Positions 42,545 through 46,814 of a stretch of DNA of 46,814 nucleotides are shown here, piece after piece. The stretch is from JBDNFP01 sp041689775 (GTDB lineage: Bacteria; Bacteroidota; Bacteroidia; Cytophagales; Spirosomataceae). Numbering within the stretch: the stretch's first letter is position 1; each line of letters starts with the position of its first letter. Position numbers and translations under genes: made by a program. The DNA lies in the NCBI GenBank assembly GCA_041689775.1, contig JBDNFP010000088.1:1-46814 (forward strand), read 5' to 3'. The notes under the pieces are model-generated. The model was given only the letters and a program-made list of their open reading frames with translations, searched no databases and had not been told where the DNA came from.

Positions 42545-42845
42545 GCTTACCGCCTAATTAAGGAGGGATTGAGCGAGGCGTAGAATCGTAACGTTGCCCA
42601 AGGGCGTGCAAAAGTTAGCAAGCAAATGAACATATCAATAAGGCCGACATCAAAAAAGTAACCCGACAACGGTAAAATTCAGCCTATTCACGGCAGCCAA
42701 GGGTCGTGTAAGTATCTATGAATCCCTTTGTCAAAAGTCAGCCGTTTGTCGTTTCTTTGTAAGGTGCTGCTAGTAAGAAAGACCGAACTTTGTCTCAATA
42801 TAGATAAGGAAAGCGAACAGCTACCAACCTAAACAGCTACTACCC
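42545..42845. other. Intergenic region upstream of purU
   Basis: About 300 bases between the MITE-like element and purU. No coding remnant could be recognised on either strand; it must contain the purU promoter, but no convincing -33/-7 pair was seen. Confidence 0.4.
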
Positions 42846-43679
42846 ATGAACCACCGTCATATCCTTCTGATGAACGGCCCCGACCACAAGGGACTGATTT
42901 ACCTCGTGACCCGCGTCCTGTTTGAAAATAACCAGAACATTATCAAAAACGACGAGTACGTGAGTCCGTCGGGGCGGTTTTTTATGCGGACGGAGTTTGA
43001 AGGTGACGCCGACCTGACCCAACTCACCGAAACACTCCACGCGGAGCTTCCGAAAGGGCTTGATCTACGGATTAATCCCAAAAAGAAGAAGGATATTGTG
43101 CTACTCGTCACCAAAGAGCACCACTGTTTGGCCGAGTTGCTGATCCGGTATGCGTTCGACGAGCTGGACGCTAACATTCAGGCCGTGGTGAGCAACTACA
43201 ACGTATTGCAGCCGCTGGTGAGTAAGTTTGGGATACCGTTTCACTTCATATCGCACGAGCACAAGACCCGCGAAGAACACGAGGAAGCTATCCTGCGTAC
43301 CCTAGCCATCTACGAACCCGAGTACCTGGTACTGGCCAAGTACATGCGGGTACTGACACCCGGCTTCGTGCAGCAGTACAATAACCGCATCGTGAACATC
43401 CACCACTCCTTTCTACCCGCCTTCATGGGGGCCAACCCTTACCGGCAAGCCTACGAGCGCGGGGTGAAGATCATCGGTGCTACGGCCCACTTCGTCAACA
43501 GCGACCTGGACGAAGGCCCGATCATTGCCCAGGATGTAAAGGAAGTAGACCACCGCCTCACCGCCACCGACATGGCCACCCTCGGCCGCGACACCGAAAA
43601 ATCAGTACTGTCCAAGGCCCTGAAACTGGTGTTTAATGATCGGGTGTTTATTCAGGATAATAGGACGGTGATATTGTAG
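42846..43679 (+). CDS. purU: Formyltetrahydrofolate deformylase
   Basis: A 277-aa enzyme that hydrolyses 10-formyl-THF to formate and THF, balancing one-carbon pools and feeding PurT. An N-terminal ACT-like domain (ILLMNGPDHKGLIYLVTRVL, about 5-24) is followed by the formyltransferase domain. Its catalytic blocks are FISHEHKTREEHEEAIL, NRIVNIHHSFLPAFMGANPY (the Asn and His of the active site) and ATAHFVNSDLDEGPIIAQDV (the Asp). The length is normal. Its last 100 bases plus flank (43572-43690) occur again at 44957-45075, beyond the Fic gene. Confidence 0.95.
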   Translation: MNHRHILLMNGPDHKGLIYLVTRVLFENNQNIIKNDEYVSPSGRFFMRTEFEGDADLTQLTETLHAELPKGLDLRINPKKKKDIVLLVTKEHHCLAELLIRYAFDELDANIQAVVSNYNVLQPLVSKFGIPFHFISHEHKTREEHEEAILRTLAIYEPEYLVLAKYMRVLTPGFVQQYNNRIVNIHHSFLPAFMGANPYRQAYERGVKIIGATAHFVNSDLDEGPIIAQDVKEVDHRLTATDMATLGRDTEKSVLSKALKLVFNDRVFIQDNRTVIL

Positions 43680-43690
43680 AGGGGGTAGTT
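43572..43690 (+). repeat. Direct repeat, functional copy: 3' end of purU plus flank
   Basis: 119 bases matching 44957-45075 with about seven substitutions and two single-base indels (roughly 92% identity). The repeat covers the last 36 codons of purU, the stop codon and the following GGGGGTAGTT. Both copies lie in the same orientation. Confidence 0.9.
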
Positions 43691-43856
43691 CTTCTCAACA
43701 CCACTATCCGAAGCGAAACCTGGATACTGAGTGTTCCTATTGGGATGAGTGAGGGTTATATGTAAACTGCTGAAATTGTCATAAGTGCTCCAAGGCTCAA
43801 TGTCATGAGCTTGCGGAGAATAATTGGCTTATTTACCGCAAATAACACTGCATACC

Positions 43857-44954
43857 TTGGCAAAACACATCCATCATTACCAAAACTGGACGGATTTTAC
43901 CTGGAACGATGCGGCGATCAATGTCATTTTTGGGGAAGTGCGTCATTTACAGGGAAAAATTTCGGGGCAGATGCAAGCGCTTGGTTTTTCATCCAAAGAT
44001 GAAGTAACGCTGACAACCCTCACCCTTGACGTAATGAAATCGTCAGAAATAGAAGGGGAACAGCTTCACTACGATCAGGTACGTTCATCGATTGCCAGGC
44101 GTTTAGGGATAGGGGTAGCCGGATTGGTTCCTTCCGAGAGAAAAATTGACGGCGTGGTGGAGATGACGCTTGACGCCACCCGAAACTATCATAAACCTCT
44201 GACGGAAGAACGTTTATTGGGCTGGCATTCTGCGCTGTTTACTTCGGAATATAGTGGCTTGTATAAAATCGAAGTGGGACGGTATCGTTCCGGGGAGATG
44301 CAGATTGTATCAGGCGTTATGGGAAAAGAGAGAATCCATTATGAGGCGGTTGCGGCACAGTTAGTAAAAAGTGAAATGGATAAATTTCTGCATTGGATGA
44401 ATCATGAATCCCAATTAGACTCTGTACTGAAAGCAGCGATTGCTCACTTTTGGTTTATCATCATTCATCCTTTTGACGATGGCAATGGCCGGATTGCGAG
44501 GGCCATCTCAGATTTGTTACTCACCCGAGCTGAAAAGAGTCCGGAGCGGTTTTACAGTATGTCTAGTCAAATATTTGTGGAAAGAAAACAATACTACGAG
44601 GTGTTGCAAAAAGTGCAGTACAGCAGCGGTGATATTACCGACTGGTTAGACTGGTTTCTTCAATGTCTGAAAAACGCCCTCTTGGAAACGGAAAGTACCC
44701 TTCAAAAAATCCTGCGCAAAGCAGAATTTTGGAAAATACACGAGGCTACCCTTTTCAATGAAAGACAGCGGTTGGTACTAAACAAACTAGTAGATGGTTT
44801 TGATGAAAAACTGAAATCATCAAAGTGGGCAAAAATAGCAAAATGTTCTCCCGACACCGCCTTGCGTGACATCAAGGATTTAATAGAAAAAGGTATAGTA
44901 CAACAACAACAGTCCGGTGGACGGAGCACGAACTATGAATTAGCAGAATTTTAG
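43857..44954 (+). CDS. Fic family AMP-transferase with DUF4172-type N-terminus
   Basis: The catalytic motif HPFDDGNGRIAR (residues 204-215 from the start used) is the complete Fic signature, so NMP transfer is expected. Upstream, SSEIEG (62-67) is the (S/T)xxxE(G/N) inhibitory helix, a class II internally inhibited Fic protein. HYQNWTDFTWNDAAI (about 7-21) is the DUF4172-type start. The C-terminus (KWAKIAKCSPDTALRDIKDL then IEKGIVQQQQSGGRSTNYEL) is a winged helix. No ATG exists: stops at 43806 and 43821 leave TTG 43824 or TTG 43857, and I use the latter, which matches family length. The gene lies exactly between two copies of the purU 3' end, and its stop precedes the second copy by two bases. 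Fic proteins modify GTPases, topoisomerases or other targets. Confidence 0.88.
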   Translation: MAKHIHHYQNWTDFTWNDAAINVIFGEVRHLQGKISGQMQALGFSSKDEVTLTTLTLDVMKSSEIEGEQLHYDQVRSSIARRLGIGVAGLVPSERKIDGVVEMTLDATRNYHKPLTEERLLGWHSALFTSEYSGLYKIEVGRYRSGEMQIVSGVMGKERIHYEAVAAQLVKSEMDKFLHWMNHESQLDSVLKAAIAHFWFIIIHPFDDGNGRIARAISDLLLTRAEKSPERFYSMSSQIFVERKQYYEVLQKVQYSSGDITDWLDWFLQCLKNALLETESTLQKILRKAEFWKIHEATLFNERQRLVLNKLVDGFDEKLKSSKWAKIAKCSPDTALRDIKDLIEKGIVQQQQSGGRSTNYELAEF

Positions 44955-44956
44955 AA

Positions 44957-45075
44957 ACGGCCACCCTCGTGCCGCGATACCGAAAAATCAGTACTGCCCA
45001 AGGCCTTGAAGCTGGTGTTTAATGACCGGGTGTTTATTCAGGATAATAGGACGGTGAAATTGTGAGGGGGTAGTT
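44957..45075 (+). repeat. Direct repeat, displaced copy: second purU 3' end
   Basis: It matches 43572-43690. It still encodes RDTEKSVLPKALKLVFNDRV and FIQDNRTVKL followed by TGA; an extra T near 44970 breaks the frame upstream. Four of the substitutions are synonymous against the functional copy, as if it had once ended a working purU. Confidence 0.9.
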
Positions 45076-45122
45076 AAGCATCAATAGTAATTTGATAAAT
45101 CCACAACTTTATTTACTATTTA

Positions 45123-46784
45123 ATGGAACAAGGAATTTATGAGTCGCTAATCTCAAAGCTGGTTCGAAAGAAAATAGAATCGCTTAATCTCCATGAGTTT
45201 GATTTCCGTTCGGTGAAAATTGATAAGGCCGAAGCTGCTCTGGTTTTGAGTAAACATCTTGCATTTGCGATCAAAAGCGGCTTAGAGCAGATCAAGGAGA
45301 AAGAAGAAGATAAGCTGGAAAGACAGATTATCATCTCGAATAAGTTGCTGGAAGTACTTGCTCTTGAATTGAGTAATTCAGAAGTAGAGGATGATTTAAT
45401 TGAGACTGAGGGTAAAATTCTTCGAGCTGTTTTCAAGAAGACTAACTCCTTTTTTACAGATCTTGATTTACATTTAAAAAAAGTTACTCCTTACACGAGG
45501 CTAACCCAAAGTGAGCTATTTACCGGGGGCGGTTCAGGCCTTTCAATGGAAAGCGAACTGAAAAAGGAAATTCTTTCTTCCAATAGAATCGACTTGCTTG
45601 TATCCTTCATCAAGTGGAAAGGATTCCGTGTTTTAGAGCAGGAGTTACGTGAGTTTACGGGTAGAGGCGGCTTACTTAGGGTGATTACAACCACCTATAT
45701 GGGCGCTACCGATCACAAGGCTATTGAACAGCTTTCGGCTCTTTCTAACACGACGGTCAAAGTTTCCTATAACACGGGGAATGAGCGACTACACGCCAAA
45801 GCGTATTTGTTTTACCGAAATACGGGGTACCATACTGCCTATATCGGCTCATCTAATTTTTCTAGAACAGCCCTTACTGATGGGTTGGAGTGGAACTTGA
45901 AAATCACAACTCAGGAAATACCACACATCATTGATAAGTTTCAGAAGACTTTTGAAGGGTATTGGAGGGATAGTAACTTTGAGACCTTCGAAGAGAAAGA
46001 ACATTCCCAAAAACTGAAAGAGGCCCTTCAACAAGGTAAAAGTGGTTTTACCCGAAGTTTTTCGCACGCGTACTTTGACTTAAAGCCTTATATCTATCAA
46101 AAAGAAATACTGGAACAGTTAGAAGTGGAGCGACAAGTTCATAACCGGTACCGAAACTTGATTGTGGCCGCAACGGGAACTGGGAAAACCATAATTTCTG
46201 CTTTCGACTTCAAGAAATACAAACAAGAAAACCCGAGTTGTAAACTACTTTTCATAGCACACCGGATAGAAATCCTCCAACAATCGTTAGAGACTTTTCA
46301 GGCAGTATTGAAAGATAGTAACTTCGGAGAGCTGTGGGGAAATGGCAATATTCCTAACTCCTTCGAAAATGTTTTTGCCTCAATAAAGACATTAAATAAT
46401 AGCTTGGGAAGTATAGCAGTTACGCCTTACTACTATGACTTTATAATCGTCGATGAGGTACATCATATTACGGCAAATAGCTATCGTCCCCTTTTAGATT
46501 ACTTCAAGCCCAAAGTTCTGGTCGGACTCACTGCTACGCCCGAACGGATGGATGGTGGAGATATTTTGGGTGATTTCGATAACAGGATTGCCGCCGAAAT
46601 TCGATTGCCCGAGGCAATGAATAAAAAATTGCTTTGCCCCTTTCAATACTTTGGAATAACAGACAATACTGATATTTCACACGTAAAGTGGGATAAAGGT
46701 AAATACTCGGTAAGTGAGCTTACCAAGATATACACGAGAAATGATTTGAGGGTAAAAGATATTCTGAACGCACTAAATAACTGA
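45123..46784 (+). CDS. PLD-nuclease/SF2 helicase, apparently truncated after the first helicase lobe
   Basis: A 553-aa product. Residues about 1-130 are helical. A phospholipase-D-like nuclease domain follows, with RLHAKAYLFYRNTGYHTAYI (about 226-245; HxK motif) and GSSNFSRTAL. The SF2 lobe 1 has Walker A VAATGTGKT (about 350-358), ISAFDFKKYK, motif II IIVDEVHHITANSY and motif III LVGLTATPERMDG. Relatives continue with the second RecA lobe and a DUF3427 domain to about 950-1050 aa. Here the frame stops with TGA at 46782-46784 directly after DILNALNN, where relatives go on into lobe 2. Motifs IV-VI are absent, so the helicase should be inactive unless the stop is bypassed. Such proteins are linked to DNA restriction and repair islands. 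The cause of the stop (IS insertion or nonsense/frameshift) lies at the window edge. Confidence 0.82.
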   Translation: MEQGIYESLISKLVRKKIESLNLHEFDFRSVKIDKAEAALVLSKHLAFAIKSGLEQIKEKEEDKLERQIIISNKLLEVLALELSNSEVEDDLIETEGKILRAVFKKTNSFFTDLDLHLKKVTPYTRLTQSELFTGGGSGLSMESELKKEILSSNRIDLLVSFIKWKGFRVLEQELREFTGRGGLLRVITTTYMGATDHKAIEQLSALSNTTVKVSYNTGNERLHAKAYLFYRNTGYHTAYIGSSNFSRTALTDGLEWNLKITTQEIPHIIDKFQKTFEGYWRDSNFETFEEKEHSQKLKEALQQGKSGFTRSFSHAYFDLKPYIYQKEILEQLEVERQVHNRYRNLIVAATGTGKTIISAFDFKKYKQENPSCKLLFIAHRIEILQQSLETFQAVLKDSNFGELWGNGNIPNSFENVFASIKTLNNSLGSIAVTPYYYDFIIVDEVHHITANSYRPLLDYFKPKVLVGLTATPERMDGGDILGDFDNRIAAEIRLPEAMNKKLLCPFQYFGITDNTDISHVKWDKGKYSVSELTKIYTRNDLRVKDILNALNN

Positions 46785-46814
46785 TGTTACGCAAGTCTAT
46801 TGTATATGATAAAA

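Overview
The window looks like chromosomal DNA of a Bacteroidota bacterium, most likely order Cytophagales (a Dyadobacter/Spirosoma/Persicitalea-like relative). This is inferred from gene content: a MoxR/DUF58/BatA-type membrane cluster with DUF4175- and DUF4159-type proteins, a DUF1080 protein with a C-terminal GCMDP-type tail, TldD proteins with twin-arginine leaders, the short Cytophagales form of arginine decarboxylase, and scarce Shine-Dalgarno sequences. No rRNA, tRNA or CRISPR array was seen.

Layout. 1-2.5 kb: start of an MFS transporter and an arginine decarboxylase (both minus). 3.0-9.9 kb: a tetR-tolC-adaptor-RND efflux operon (plus) closed by a terminator. 10.0-12.2 kb: an accessory patch with two REP-like palindromes, an HNH nuclease gene and, directly abutting it, a methyltransferase-HIT fusion gene whose HIT active site is broken. 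12.4-15.4 kb: a DUF6265 protein and a PL8-type polysaccharide lyase. 15.5-24.6 kb (minus): MoxR ATPase, DUF58, BatA-like, DUF4175-like and a 551-aa membrane protein, with a DnaQ-like exonuclease, a 42-aa ORF, a DinB-like protein and DUF4159 interleaved or upstream. 24.7-32.2 kb (minus): a Uma2 nuclease and two tandem TldD+PmbA pairs with a hicAB module between them. 32.4-42.0 kb: mostly housekeeping genes: DUF1080, CPBP protease, GNAT, RNase R, PolB-like exonuclease, LipB, YraN, free-Met-(R)-sulfoxide reductase and a secreted sugar isomerase-like protein. 42.0-46.8 kb: a second accessory patch with a long perfect palindrome, a glycosylasparaginase 3' remnant, a MITE-like element, purU, a Fic gene between two copies of the purU 3' end, and a PLD/SF2 helicase that stops before its second helicase lobe.

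The most interesting observation is structural. Two unrelated genes, the PL8 lyase and the Fic protein, each lie between a functional 3' end of a neighbouring gene and a displaced, decayed second copy of that same 3' end in the same orientation. This suggests that gene 3' ends are entry points for single-gene cargo here. A third 3'-end remnant (glycosylasparaginase) borders the MITE-like element. Other points are a HicA toxin whose expected ATG reads ATA, and an HNH + methyltransferase-HIT pair that may be a little-described nucleic-acid defence or repair cassette, here apparently inactivated in its HIT half.
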